A program made the position numbers and the translations under genes. Under the pieces are notes generated by a model that saw nothing but the letters and a program-made list of their open reading frames with translations, was not told the origin of the DNA and ran no database searches. A stretch of 34,476 bases of DNA, from positions 1,537,376 through 1,571,851 of the forward strand of contig PANK01000001.1 in the NCBI GenBank assembly GCA_002707605.1, read 5' to 3'. This document shows, piece by piece, positions 17,203-27,400 of the stretch; the stretch's first letter is position 1, and each line of letters starts with the position of its first letter. The stretch is from Hoeflea sp. Lineage in GTDB: Bacteria; Pseudomonadota; Alphaproteobacteria; Rhizobiales; Rhizobiaceae.

Positions 17203-17573
17203 GATGCCTCGCATCGTGCTTTGAGAAGGTCATCCAGCTCAGACAGTCTGAAGGGCTTGGCGATATAGGCATCGGCGCCGGCGGCGAGCGCCTTCAGCCG
17301 CGCGACATTTCCGGCCCGGGCCGAGGCGCAGATGATGAAAATGCCCGGCAGCTGCTTGCGGATATCCTGGATCAGCGCGAAACCGTCGCCCTCGCCCAGA
17401 ACGGCGTCGATGATCGCGGCATCCGGCGGGGTTTCGGTACGCGCCTCCAGGGAGGCCAGCGCGGATGCCTCGTCGCCAGCGCGGATCACATCCCAGCCAT
17501 CGGCTTCAAAATGGCCGGGCAACCACCTGGCCGTCACCGTTTCATCGACGACGATGAGCATCCGCTTCGCCAT
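17199..17573 (-). CDS. REC-only response regulator
   Basis: A 124-residue receiver domain with no output domain. Phosphoacceptor D56 (AAIIDAVLG), acidic D10, and conserved lysine in YIAKPFR; the usual pair of acidic residues near the N-terminus is reduced to D-E. ATG 17573 is chosen over TTG 17576. It overlaps the PAS/exonuclease gene by ATGA, so the two products are made together. The partner protein has a degenerate kinase-like region, so this receiver may get phosphate from elsewhere, such as the hybrid kinase at 24480. Confidence 0.9.
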   Translation of the reverse strand: MAKRMLIVVDETVTARWLPGHFEADGWDVIRAGDEASALASLEARTETPPDAAIIDAVLGEGDGFALIQDIRKQLPGIFIICASARAGNVARLKALAAGADAYIAKPFRLSELDDLLKARCEAS

Positions 17574-17627
17574 CAAGCCTTCTCCGCGGGCCGGAGACTG
17601 TGAGATGGAGAGCGACCGGCCATCAGA

Positions 17628-18158
17628 TCAGCCGCCCGTCCGGCAGAGAGAGGCAAAGAGGGGTTCGTCCGGGCTGACATCGGACCAGCTGACGTTTTCC
17701 GGCAGACCGTCGTCGGCAAACTTCGTATCCGGCGCCAGGGCGGCAATACGGTCGCTCTCGCAATCGGCCACCTGAAGGATCCGCGCCGTCGGCGTGTGGC
17801 GCTGAAACAGCAAGATCTCGCCGATCTTCATGCCGGGCAGGGAGGAATTGGTCTGGATCGAATTGCGGTCGATTGCGGCAAAGCGGACAATCTTCGGGAC
17901 GACGAGGGTCCAGGGCTCGAGAACGCTTTTCGAGGTTCCGGTCCGGATCACCTCAACACCCTGCGGCAGGCGCGCCTCGAAACGGTCGAACCACGTGTAT
18001 TCATTGTAGAGATAGGCGGCGAGCATGCCGATCGCAGCACCCGCCGGCAGTGCCCAACGTGGCAACGGCACGCGCAGCACGCGCTTGGCAAACAGCAGCA
18101 TGCCGGCAACGGCGATGCCGAAGAGAACCGGGCCGAGAAGATTGAGGATATTTGCCAT
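17628..18158 (-). CDS. Conserved hypothetical membrane-anchored protein
   Basis: A 176-residue protein with two membrane segments near the N-terminus (about 5-23 and 36-52), then a soluble domain of about 120 residues (FEARLPQGVEVIRT, GEILLFQRHTPTARILQVADC). I do not recognise a family. It lies between the DUF294 protein (32 bases downstream of that gene's stop) and the REC regulator, all on the minus strand, so co-transcription is likely and a role in the same uptake/signalling block is plausible. Confidence 0.75.
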   Translation of the reverse strand: MANILNLLGPVLFGIAVAGMLLFAKRVLRVPLPRWALPAGAAIGMLAAYLYNEYTWFDRFEARLPQGVEVIRTGTSKSVLEPWTLVVPKIVRFAAIDRNSIQTNSSLPGMKIGEILLFQRHTPTARILQVADCESDRIAALAPDTKFADDGLPENVSWSDVSPDEPLFASLCRTGG

Positions 18159-18190
18159 TCAGAGTGTCCGTTACGCGAATTACATTTTGA

Positions 18191-20020
18191 TCAGACGCGG
18201 CCATAGCCGAGACTGGACTGCAGGGATTTGACGACGGCAAACGCGTCGCGAAGATGGTTGCGCTCGAGAGCCGAAAGCGTCGAGGGAACGAGAAAATTGT
18301 CCGGGTCCACGCCCTCGCGGACCTGTCGGGCCTGATGCTGCAGGCGAACCATGGAGATCAGGTCGAACGCGTCGAGCAGATCCGCGCCGCCGGAATCCGA
18401 AAGAACGTTGCGGCGGGTCGCCTCGATCAGGCGTTCGCGGGTGCCGACCGCCTCGATCGCGCCTTTGAGCGCGTAGACCCGCCCGAGATCGACGATCGGC
18501 ACGACGCCCGAATGCTTCATGTCGATGGTGTTCTTGTGCTCGCCGCCCCGGATCAGCGCGAAACCGCGGAACAGGCCCAATGGCGGCTGGTGCTTCAGTG
18601 AGTTTCCGATCATGTGCGACTGGAAGATCGAATCCTGTCGGGCCATGTCGAGCGTCTGCGCCTGAAGTCCCTCGTGCAGGGAGAAATCACCGTCGATGGG
18701 CCTGAGATCGAACATCACGCTGGCGAGCATCTGCGCCATCGGCTCGGGCACGCGGATCCATTTCTCGAAGTAGCCGCGCCAGACGGAAACGGGCTGCCGC
18801 CAGCGCGGATTGGTCGCCATCATGTCGCCGGGACAATAGACATAACCGGCGGCGTTCAGTCCGTCGGAGACATATTGCGCGAATTCGGTGAAATAGGCGC
18901 CGTGCTTCGTCTCGTCGTAGTCGTCCGAGAGAAAGAGACAGTTGTCCTGGTCTGAGACGCCGGTCTGCTCGCGCCGTCCTTGGCTGCCGCAGGCAAGCCA
19001 CAGCCACGGCACCGGTGCTGGGCCGAGCTTCTCGATCGCCATCACGATCAGACGGCGGGTCACCGCATCCGCGATAGACGTGATCATGTGGCCGACCTGA
19101 TGAGCGGGCACGCCCGCGCCCACCAGATGGGCAAGCAAGCTCGGAATATTGGCGGTGATTTCAGCCAGGCCTTCGTAGTCGAACTTCTGCGCGATATCGC
19201 GAATGAGAAAGACTGCAGAAACAGAGTGTCGTCGAACGAGATCGGTCTGGGTCAGAACGCCGACAGGCTTTCCATCCACCACAACCGGCAAATGCCCGAA
19301 GCCGCGCTCGCTCATGGCGACGACGGCATCGAAGCCGGTCTGATCGGGGGAGAGCGCAAAGGGATCGCGCGTCATCACTTCGGAGACCGGCGCATCGCCG
19401 GACCGGCCAGCGGCCACGAGACGCGTCATGTCGCGCGCTGTGAGAATCCCTTGGAGCGTTCCATCGGGACCGACAGCAAGAACGCAGGAAAAGCCGCGCT
19501 CGTCCATCTGGGCGGCCGCCTCGCGCACCGGCATGTCCGCCGGGCAGGTTGAAGCCGGTTTCGACATCAGGTCTCCGAGAGGGCGGGCCAACCAGCCTTC
19601 TGCCACGGTCGACGCGCCTGGCGATGCGGTGCGCCGTTTTCCGGCACGATTGAAAAAGGCGTCGACCACCTGATGGTCGCGCACCAAACCAAGAAACGCC
19701 TCCCCGGGAATATCGAAGAGGACAAGGTCGCTAGCCGCTTCGACCGAGTTGACTGCATGGCCATCGCCGAGCAGCGCAAGCGCACCATAATAATCGCCCT
19801 CGCGAAGCTGCGAGATCAGCGTCCCTTCACGCGAGACGAGATCGATCGTGCCTTTGACGATAAGCGTAAATTCCGAAACATGTTCGCCGACGGCTATAAG
19901 GGTCGCGCCAGCTTCGACCTCGCGCCGGGTCACAATGTCGGCAAGCCGGTCGATGGTTTCTTCGCCGAGCGCATCGAAAGGATGAAGCCGGCGGACAAAT
20001 CCGGTGAACGCTTCACGCAT
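18191..20020 (-). CDS. cNMP-binding / CBS / DUF294 nucleotidyltransferase-like protein
   Basis: The 609 residues show a cyclic-nucleotide-binding-like domain (about 10-125, VGEHVSEFTLIVKGTIDLV), two CBS domains (about 155-270, GILTARDMTRLV and GVLTQTDLVRRH), a DUF294 nucleotidyltransferase-like domain with GSQGRREQTGVSDQDN (GS...DxD pattern, about 345-365) and the DUF294 C-terminal helical domain. The arrangement resembles GlnD-like signal-transduction proteins; the actual reaction is unknown. It follows the symporter gene on the same strand. GGGAG precedes ATG 20020. From memory, this family travels with acetate symporters and epsilon-type exonucleases, as here. Confidence 0.93.
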   Translation of the reverse strand: MREAFTGFVRRLHPFDALGEETIDRLADIVTRREVEAGATLIAVGEHVSEFTLIVKGTIDLVSREGTLISQLREGDYYGALALLGDGHAVNSVEAASDLVLFDIPGEAFLGLVRDHQVVDAFFNRAGKRRTASPGASTVAEGWLARPLGDLMSKPASTCPADMPVREAAAQMDERGFSCVLAVGPDGTLQGILTARDMTRLVAAGRSGDAPVSEVMTRDPFALSPDQTGFDAVVAMSERGFGHLPVVVDGKPVGVLTQTDLVRRHSVSAVFLIRDIAQKFDYEGLAEITANIPSLLAHLVGAGVPAHQVGHMITSIADAVTRRLIVMAIEKLGPAPVPWLWLACGSQGRREQTGVSDQDNCLFLSDDYDETKHGAYFTEFAQYVSDGLNAAGYVYCPGDMMATNPRWRQPVSVWRGYFEKWIRVPEPMAQMLASVMFDLRPIDGDFSLHEGLQAQTLDMARQDSIFQSHMIGNSLKHQPPLGLFRGFALIRGGEHKNTIDMKHSGVVPIVDLGRVYALKGAIEAVGTRERLIEATRRNVLSDSGGADLLDAFDLISMVRLQHQARQVREGVDPDNFLVPSTLSALERNHLRDAFAVVKSLQSSLGYGRV

Positions 20021-20066
20021 CGAATACTCCCCCCTCTGCTGCAGTCATCCTCTCCAGAAACAATGA

Positions 20067-20085
20067 ACCCCGGCAAGGCCGGGGT
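20067..20085 (-). terminator. Hairpin downstream of the symporter gene
   Basis: ACCCCGGC (20067-20074) pairs with GCCGGGGT (20078-20085) across a 3-base loop, in the 110-base gap between the symporter stop and the DUF294 start, both on the minus strand. Read on that strand it is followed by TCATTGTTTCT, only a weak T-rich tail. It may attenuate transcription from the symporter into the DUF294 gene. Confidence 0.5.
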
Positions 20086-20130
20086 CCATCTTTTTCGGGT
20101 TCGGCCCACATGTGGTCCCTGAAAGGGGAC

Positions 20131-21909
20131 TTAGTGGGTGGTGGCAGCTCCGGCACCGCGCGGGACGCGGACCGATTCCACCAGATCCTTGATCTCCTGC
20201 GGAGGCTCTTCCGTCGCATTGGAGACGAAATAGGCGACCACGAAGTTGATGATCGCGCCGATCGCGCCGAACGAGGTCGACTTGATCGAGAGCAGCAGCG
20301 GATCGGCATCGGTGAAGGAGTTGGTATCCGGAATGAAGAACCAACCCTTGTGCAGGAAGATGTAGATCACAGTGATCAACAGACCTGCCAGCATACCGGC
20401 CACAGCGCCCTTGTTGTTGATGCGCGTCGAGAAGATGCCCATCATCAGCGCCGGGAAGATCGATGCTGCCGCGATACCGAAGGCGAGTGCCACCGTCTGC
20501 GCCGCGAACCCCGGAGGATTGAGACCCAGATAGGTTGCTACCGCGATTGCCACCGCCATCGCGACACGTGCGGCCATCAGTTCGCCCGCTTCCGAGATGT
20601 TCGGGTTGATCGCGCCCTTGATCAGGTCGTGACTGATCGCCGAAGAGATGGCGAGAAGCAGACCTGCGGCGGTCGACAGAGCGGCGGCGAGACCACCGGC
20701 CGCGACCAGTGCGATGACCCAGCCCGGAAGGTTTGCGATTTCCGGGTTGGCGAGGACGAGAATGTCACGGTTGAACGTGGTCAGCTCGTTGCCCTGCCAG
20801 CCGCGTTCCGCAGCGGTCTGCATGATCGGCGAATCCGCCGGTGCAGCATCGTTGTAGAACTGGATCTTGCCGTCACCATTCTTGTCTTCGACGGCGAGCA
20901 GACCCGTCACCTGCCAGTTGGCGAACCACTGCGGCAGATCGGCTTCCGAGATCGCTTCACCCTGCACGCCATTCGGCCACATGGTGGTGTTGATGTTCAG
21001 GCGAGCCATGGCGCCGACAGCCGGAGCGGTCAGGTAGAGCAGCGCAATGAACACCAGCGCCCAACCGGCCGAGGTACGGGCGTCAGCCACGCGCGGCACG
21101 GTGAAGAAGCGCACGATCACGTGCGGAAGGCCGGCGGTACCGATCATCAGCGACATGGTGAACAGGAACATGTTCAGCATCGAATCGTGGCTCTGCGTGT
21201 AGGTCGAAAAACCGAGATCGGCGAGCGTACCTTCAAGCGTTGCCAGGATCGGCTGGCCGCTGCCGACATGGTCGGAGAACAGGCCGAGCGGCGGGATCGG
21301 GTTGCCGGTGAGCTGCAGCGAGATGAAGATCGCCGGAATGGTATAGGCGAAGATCAGCACGCAGTACTGGGCGACCTGGGTGTAGGTGATGCCCTTCATG
21401 CCGCCGAGAACCGCGTAGCAGAACACCACGGCCGCGCCGATGAACAGGCCGGTCGAGTTTTCAACTTCGAGGAAGCGGGAGAAGGCCACGCCGACGCCGG
21501 TCATCTGACCGATGACGTAGGTCACCGAGGCAACGATGAGGCAGAGCACGGCCACCATGCGTGCGGACGACGAGTAGAACCGGTCGCCGATGAATTCGGG
21601 AACGGTGAACTTGCCGAACTTGCGCAGGTAAGGTGCGAGCATCATGGCGAGCAACACATAGCCGCCGGTCCAGCCCATCAGGTAGGCCGATGCGTCGTAG
21701 CCAAGGAAGGCGATGAGGCCGGCCATGGAAATAAACGATGCCGCGGACATCCAGTCAGCAGCCGTTGCCATGCCGTTCATCACCGGGTGAACGCCGCGAC
21801 CCGCAGCGTAGAATTCCGCCGTCGAGCCCGCACGGGCCCAGATGGCGATGCCGATGTAGAGCGCGAAGGACGCGCCGATCACCAGCAGGTTCAGGGTATA
21901 TTGGTCCAT
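20131..21909 (-). CDS. Sodium:solute symporter, ActP-like (probable acetate/short-chain acid uptake)
   Basis: Inner-membrane SLC5-family transporter of 592 residues with about a dozen membrane helices; family signatures include GRGVHPVMNGMATAADWMSAASF near residues 35-57 (split here as two motifs, GRGVHPVM and DWMSAASF) and GLPHVIVRFF. It is longer than E. coli ActP because of an insert around 330-400 that carries an EF-hand-like loop from D342 (DKNGDGKIQ). This matches the longer, DUF4212-associated subgroup. The start lies 9 bases after the DUF4212 gene stop, with GGGGGAG as ribosome site. Substrate inferred from context; acetate is most likely, other monocarboxylates possible. Confidence 0.9.
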   Translation of the reverse strand: MDQYTLNLLVIGASFALYIGIAIWARAGSTAEFYAAGRGVHPVMNGMATAADWMSAASFISMAGLIAFLGYDASAYLMGWTGGYVLLAMMLAPYLRKFGKFTVPEFIGDRFYSSSARMVAVLCLIVASVTYVIGQMTGVGVAFSRFLEVENSTGLFIGAAVVFCYAVLGGMKGITYTQVAQYCVLIFAYTIPAIFISLQLTGNPIPPLGLFSDHVGSGQPILATLEGTLADLGFSTYTQSHDSMLNMFLFTMSLMIGTAGLPHVIVRFFTVPRVADARTSAGWALVFIALLYLTAPAVGAMARLNINTTMWPNGVQGEAISEADLPQWFANWQVTGLLAVEDKNGDGKIQFYNDAAPADSPIMQTAAERGWQGNELTTFNRDILVLANPEIANLPGWVIALVAAGGLAAALSTAAGLLLAISSAISHDLIKGAINPNISEAGELMAARVAMAVAIAVATYLGLNPPGFAAQTVALAFGIAAASIFPALMMGIFSTRINNKGAVAGMLAGLLITVIYIFLHKGWFFIPDTNSFTDADPLLLSIKSTSFGAIGAIINFVVAYFVSNATEEPPQEIKDLVESVRVPRGAGAATTH

Positions 21910-21918
21910 GTCTCCCCC

Positions 21919-22176
21919 CTATTCCTCGTCGACGCCGTATTCCCGGTCCATCTTGTTCATGCGGAAAGCATAGAAAAAGATCAGAACCAGGAAGACCAGG
22001 ATCGAGCCCTGCTGGGCGAACCAGAATCCGAGATCGGTGCCACCGATCGGAATTCCGGCAAGAAGCGGCCGCAGCACAATGCCGAAGCCGAACGATACGA
22101 GCGCCCAGATGACCAGCAGCGTGATCATAAGGCGCACGTTGGCCTTCCAGTAGGCCTCACCATTACCGTTATTCAT
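21919..22176 (-). CDS. DUF4212 small membrane protein, symporter partner
   Basis: 85 residues with two membrane segments (about 16-37 and 55-72), AYWKANVRLM at the N-terminus and FRMNKMDREYGVDEE at the C-terminus. This small protein is regularly encoded just before ActP-like symporters and is thought to be a transporter subunit. ATG 22176 has an excellent GAGGAGG ribosome site; longer in-frame starts lack one. First gene of the symporter operon. Confidence 0.92.
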   Translation of the reverse strand: MNNGNGEAYWKANVRLMITLLVIWALVSFGFGIVLRPLLAGIPIGGTDLGFWFAQQGSILVFLVLIFFYAFRMNKMDREYGVDEE

Positions 22177-22565
22177 GTGTTCCTCCTCGACACTCCGATG
22201 GCGGCAGGAAGCCACCTGGAGCGAAGTTCCAAAAAAGATGCGGAATGGGCATGAGACCCGAAATTCATGGAGAACCCGACGGCGCTCCAGCACGGAATGC
22301 CGTGCCTAACCTCCCCACATCTCCCCCGGCTGCCAGGCTCTTTGAACAAGCGCTCCGCGTCTGCCGCCCGGTTCCTCACCCGGTTCGATTGCGACGTCGG
22401 CGGGGCACTTAAACCCATTCAACCGTAGCGAACGGTATCTCAATAATGGCTGATCTCAAACGGGATATTGGCGCAATCCCATGATAACTTCGGAGTACAA
22501 CTAAAGTCGTACAAGTGCTGTCGGAAGCTATACTTTAACCGCCGGAGAAAGCCCTGAAACTGTTC
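22177..22565. promoter_or_regulatory. 389-base region upstream of the symporter operon
   Basis: No gene seen. It probably holds the promoter of the DUF4212-symporter operon and the 3' end of the aminotransferase transcript. Visible structures: hairpin GCACGG-AATG-CCGTGC (22290-22305) in the likely 5' leader, and imperfect inverted repeats near 22460-22480 (GGGATATTG/CAATCCC) and near 22494-22512 (GTACAAC/GTCGTAC). These are candidate terminator or regulator-binding sites; I could not pick a -35/-10 pair. Confidence 0.4.
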
Positions 22566-23744
22566 TCAGAGGCTGGAAATGTAGGCTGCAAGACGACCTG
22601 CAGCATCCTCGACCTGATCGATGCGACGGAGGAAACAGGCGCGCATGAATTCCTCGCCGCCGGGACCGAAGGCGGTCCCCGGCGCGAGCCCGACATTGGC
22701 GCGGTCGACGATATCGATCGCGGCGGGACGAGTGTCCGTCAGCCCGTCGATCTTGAAGAAGGCGTAAAATGCGCCCGCCGGCTTTTCGATCACCACCCGG
22801 TTGGTCGATTGAAGGATATCGCAGAAGACATCGCGTGCCTTGTTGGCGAGGGCGACTTGCTCATCGACGAAGGCATCGCCGTCGGTGATCGCCTTGAGCG
22901 CACCCTTTTGCATGAATTGCGCTACACCCGAGGTGGAATACTGAACGAGGTTTTCGAGCGCCTGACCGATCGCCGGAGGCGCGACGATCCAGCCGACACG
23001 CCATCCGGTCATTGCCCAGTTCTTCGAGAAGGAATTGACGTAGAGAATGAGATCGTCGTCCTCGGACACATCGAGGAAGGACGGTGCACGGGTGCCCTCG
23101 TAGAAGAACCGCGAATAAATCTCGTCGGCGATGATCCAGAGATTGTGCTTGCGGGCAATCGCCAGGATGGCCTTCAGATCATCCTTGGTCGCAACCCACC
23201 CCGTCGGGTTCGACGGCGTATTGATGAAGAGCGCGCGAGTGCGCGGCGTCACCGCCGCTTCGAAACGATCCATGTCGATCGACCAGCGGCCATCCTCGAC
23301 ATCCATGACGAAGGGCACCGGCTTGCCGCCGGACAGCGCGAAGGCCGCCGGCAGGTTCGGCCAGGAGGGGGACAGGTAGAGGATCTCGTCGCCTGGTCCG
23401 GAGACGGCTTCGATGGCGAGCTTGATCGCCTGCATGCCGGATCCGGTCACGGTGAAGGCATCGAGCGGACGCCTGACGCCGAACTGGCGCCCGTAATAGT
23501 CCGCAAGCGCCTGACGCAACTCGGTGATGCCCCGCTGCTGGGTGTAGAAGGTTTCGCCCGCCATCAGCGCATCGGCGCCCGCCTGACGGATGAAATCCGG
23601 CGTCGGACGGTCGCCCTCACCCGCCCAGAGCGGAATGAGCCCCTCCTTGCCCCAGCCGTGATTGAGCACCTCGACGATGCCGCTCTCGGGGGCAAGACGA
23701 GTGCGTTCGGATAGATGATCGAATGCAGAGGAAGCGGTGGACAT
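22566..23744 (-). CDS. PLP-dependent class I/II aminotransferase
   Basis: The 392-residue product belongs to the aspartate-aminotransferase fold type I group. Visible are LWAGEGDRPTPDFI near the N-terminus, TPSNPTGW (substrate-pocket strand), IIADEIYSRF (cofactor-binding D and Y), and SFSKNWAMTGWRVGW with PLP lysine K241. ATG 23744 has AAGGAG 7 bases away; TTG 23750 is the alternative. Substrate cannot be fixed from sequence alone; aspartate or another amino acid with 2-oxoglutarate is usual. It stands alone, with intergenic gaps on both sides. Confidence 0.92.
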   Translation of the reverse strand: MSTASSAFDHLSERTRLAPESGIVEVLNHGWGKEGLIPLWAGEGDRPTPDFIRQAGADALMAGETFYTQQRGITELRQALADYYGRQFGVRRPLDAFTVTGSGMQAIKLAIEAVSGPGDEILYLSPSWPNLPAAFALSGGKPVPFVMDVEDGRWSIDMDRFEAAVTPRTRALFINTPSNPTGWVATKDDLKAILAIARKHNLWIIADEIYSRFFYEGTRAPSFLDVSEDDDLILYVNSFSKNWAMTGWRVGWIVAPPAIGQALENLVQYSTSGVAQFMQKGALKAITDGDAFVDEQVALANKARDVFCDILQSTNRVVIEKPAGAFYAFFKIDGLTDTRPAAIDIVDRANVGLAPGTAFGPGGEEFMRACFLRRIDQVEDAAGRLAAYISSL

Positions 23745-23846
23745 GGGCAAACTCCTTCACCTAAGGGCGATACCGGAATTTGCCGCGCTGTCCAGCCGTT
23801 CCGAGCGATGGATCAATCGATTTTTGTGATGGATGCCTGTCCGTGC

Positions 23847-24263
23847 TTACTTCTTCAGGATATCGCGGATCTCTGTCAGCAGGCGCACGTCGGCGGGCGG
23901 TTCGGCCGGCGTCGGATCCGGTTTGGCCTTCTCTTCCGCACGGATGCGGTTAACCGCCTTCACCATGAGGAAAATGATCCAGGCCAGAATGAGGAAGTTG
24001 AGGACCACGGTGATGAAATTGCCGTAGGCGAAGACCGCGCCCTGCTCGCGGGCAGCTTCGAGTGTGTCGGCGGTCACCGACGAGGACAAAGGCAGGAAGT
24101 AGTTCGAGAAATCGAAGCCTCCGAAGATCGCTCCCACGATCGGCATGATGATGTCGTCGGTCAGCGACTTGACGATCAGCCCGAAGGCGCTGCCGATGAT
24201 GACGCCCACTGCCAGATCCATGACATTGCCCTTGGCAATGAACGCCTTGAATTCTTCGATCAT
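23847..24263 (-). CDS. mscL: Large-conductance mechanosensitive channel
   Basis: Homopentameric inner-membrane valve that opens under hypo-osmotic stress. The 138 residues begin [24 protein letters not shown], with the amphipathic N-terminal helix and the glycine/alanine-rich pore helix (about 13-35), a periplasmic loop and a second helix (about 72-97, [16 protein letters not shown]), and a C-terminal helix with [12 protein letters not shown]. Length and motifs are standard. Divergently arranged with the hybrid kinase gene, sharing a 216-base upstream region. Confidence 0.97.
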   Translation of the reverse strand: MIEEFKAFIAKGNVMDLAVGVIIGSAFGLIVKSLTDDIIMPIVGAIFGGFDFSNYFLPLSSSVTADTLEAAREQGAVFAYGNFITVVLNFLILAWIIFLMVKAVNRIRAEEKAKPDPTPAEPPADVRLLTEIRDILKK

Positions 24264-24479
24264 GATACTTGTCTCCCGGGGCGCATAGAGCGGCAGGCGG
24301 CTGGCGCACCCCATTTTTCCAACCTGTTGTTCGACGATGAATTACAGGCGAATTTTAAGCAATCGCGATTTTCCGGTTATCTCCACCAAAAGTCCGAAAC
24401 ATTTCCGTTTGGGGGATACTCTCCGCCTCGTGTAAAACGACCCTGAAAGGCCTCGGACGGGGCTGAGGGAGGACACACA

Positions 24480-27400
24480 ATGCTGCCTGGCTGGCTGATC
24501 TTCGGATCGGCGCTGTCATATATGCTGCTTCTGTTCGTCATCGCCGCCTATGGCGATCGCGCCGGCACGCGGCGTCTGAGGCAGAGCGTCGGGCGGCCGA
24601 TCATCTATTCGCTCAGCCTCGCGATCTATTGCACCTCCTGGACCTATTACGGCGGCGTCGGCTTGGCCGCGAGCCAGGGATGGGAGTTCATCGGCATCTA
24701 TATCGGCCCGGTGCTGATGTTCACGCTCGGCATGCCGCTGATCACCCGTATCGTGACCCTCGCCAAGGCCGAACGCATTACCTCGATCGCCGACTTCATG
24801 GCCGCACGCTACGGCAAGAATCCCGCGGTCGCGGCCATCGTGGCGCTGATCGCGGTGATCGGCTCGGTGCCCTATATCGCGCTGCAGCTGAAGGCGGTTT
24901 CGAGCTCCGTTTCGACGATGATCAATATCGAGGCGTTCGAGCTTCTCACGGACAACTTCCTGTTTGCCGACATCTCCCTGTTCGTGACCTTCCTGCTCGC
25001 AGCCTTCGCAATGATCTTCGGCACACGCCACACGGATGCGACCGAGCACCAGGACGGTCTCATTCTCGCCGTTGCGATGGAATCACTCATCAAGCTCGTC
25101 GCATTTACGGCAATCGGGCTTGCGGTGGTCTTCCTTCTGTTCGACGGACCGATAGATCTTTTCAATGCGGCACGCGACAATGCGGACGTTCAGCGCTCGC
25201 TGGCCTATGAGACCGGGCCGACTCGCTGGGCGCTTCTGATCGGATTGTCGGCGGTCGCGATCATCCTTCTGCCGCGGCAGTTCCACGTGATGGTGGTCGA
25301 AAACCGCACCGCAGCCGAACTCAAGCTCGCACGCTGGCTGCTGCCGCTTTATCTCGTCGCGATCAATCTCTTCGTCCTGCCGGTCGCAATGGCGGGGCTG
25401 ATGCAGTTCGGACCGGAAGGCACGAGCGATCTGTTCGTTCTGTCCATACCGCTCAACAACGACATGCCGCTTCTGGCGCTGGCTGCGTTCCTCGGCGGCT
25501 TCTCCGCAGCCACCGCCATGGTCATCGTCGCCTCGGTCGCGGTCGCCATCATGGCGTCGAACGACCTCATCGTTCCGCTGGTATTGAGAAACCGCGACAA
25601 GCGCATGCCGGGCGGCGATTTCCCGCAGACGATCCTCTGGATCAGACGGACCGCGATCGCCGGCGTGCTGTTTCTGGGGTTCGCCTATTACCGCTCCATC
25701 GACACTAATGCCGGGCTCGCATCCATCGGTCTTCTTTCATTTGCGGCCATTGCCCAACTTGCGCCTGCCTTCTTCGGCGGCCTGTTCTGGCGGCAGGCTA
25801 ACGCGCGCGGCGCAATTGCAGGCCTTGTCAGCGGCATTCTGGTCTGGGGCTACATCCTGTTGCTCCCGAGCCTCGGCGGGCCGGACAACTCGCACATCGC
25901 GGACGCGGTTCTTTCCTTCCTGATCCCCGGCATCGACAATACCGGCGTCAGCGGCGACCCTCTGTTCACCGCGGTACTTCTCAGCCTCATCGTCAATACG
26001 GTCTGCTACATCGTTGGCTCGCTGTCGCGCCGCGCCCGATCGATCGAGCGTGTGCAGGCCGCAGTCTTCATCCCCGAAGGCCGCCGGCAGAAACTGCCCC
26101 GGTCGGGCTGGAAGACCAAGGTTACCGTCGGCAACCTCAAGCAGACGATCGGTCGCTATCTCGGCCATGAACGCACCGAGCGCTCGTTCCATTCCTACGA
26201 GCGCTCGCTCGGTCACTGGATCCGCGACGAGGACCCGGCCGACATGGGGCTGCTGCGCTTCGCCGAGCAATTGCTCGCGAGCGCCATTGGCTCATCGTCG
26301 GCGCGGCTCGTACTCACGCTTCTCTTCCAGCGCGCCGACGAACTGCCGGGCGACGCCGCCCGCCTTCTCGACGAGGCATCGGACGCGCTGCAGTACAACC
26401 GCGACCTCCTGCAGACAGCGCTCGGCCAGCTCGATCAGGGCATTACGGTCTTCGACAGTTCGAACCGCCTCACGGTCTGGAACAGGCGCTTCCGCGCGCT
26501 CTTCGACCTGCCCGAGCAGGTCGGCCAGGTCGGCACTTCGCTCGAAAGCATCCTGCGCATTCTGGCCGACCGCGGCGACATTGAGGAGGGGACGGAAAGC
26601 GATACGCTCAAGCGCTTCCTGACCATGGACACGCCCTTCACGATCACCGCGGGCACTCCGCAGAGGATCATTGAAATCCGCTCGAACCCGATGCCCGACA
26701 ACGGGTTCGTGACGACCTATGCCGACATCACCGAACGGGTGGCGGCGGATATTGCCCTCAAGCAGGCCAATGAAACGCTGGAACAGCGGGTAGCCGAACG
26801 CACCGGCGAACTGACACGGGTGAACAAGGAGCTGGAAAAGGCCCAGCAGGCCGCCGAGGATGCCAATATCGGCAAGACTCGCTTTCTCGCGGCAGCCGGT
26901 CACGATATTCTCCAGCCGCTCAACGCCGCGCGGCTCTATTCCTCGACGCTGGTTGAACGGCTCGGAGATTCCGACAATCAGGACGTGGTGCGCAACATCG
27001 ATTCCTCACTTGAATCGGTGGAGACCATTCTCGGCGCGGTGCTCGACATTTCGCGGCTCGATACGGGTGCCATGAAGCCAAGGATGGCGAGCTTTCCGCT
27101 GCAGGACGTGCTCAACCGCGTGCTGACCGATTTCGCCCCGGTTGCGCGAGAGAAGAACCTGCGCTTCACCGTCGTTCCGACGAGCGCCTATATCCGCACC
27201 GACCCGAACCTTTTGCGACGGCTGATCCAGAACCTCGTCTCCAACGCCATCAAATATACCCGCGAGGGCCGTGTGCTGATAGGCGTGAGACGCCGCGGCA
27301 ACACCGCCGTGCTCCAGGTCCTCGATACCGGGATCGGCATCCCCTCGACCAAGTTCCGCACCGTGTTCCGCGAATTCGCCCGGCTGGACGAAGGTGCACG

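Noticed and set aside
20110-22254. 714-codon open frame on the + strand
   Set aside because: Antisense to the symporter and DUF4212 genes; Arg/His/Asp-rich product typical of high-G+C shadows.
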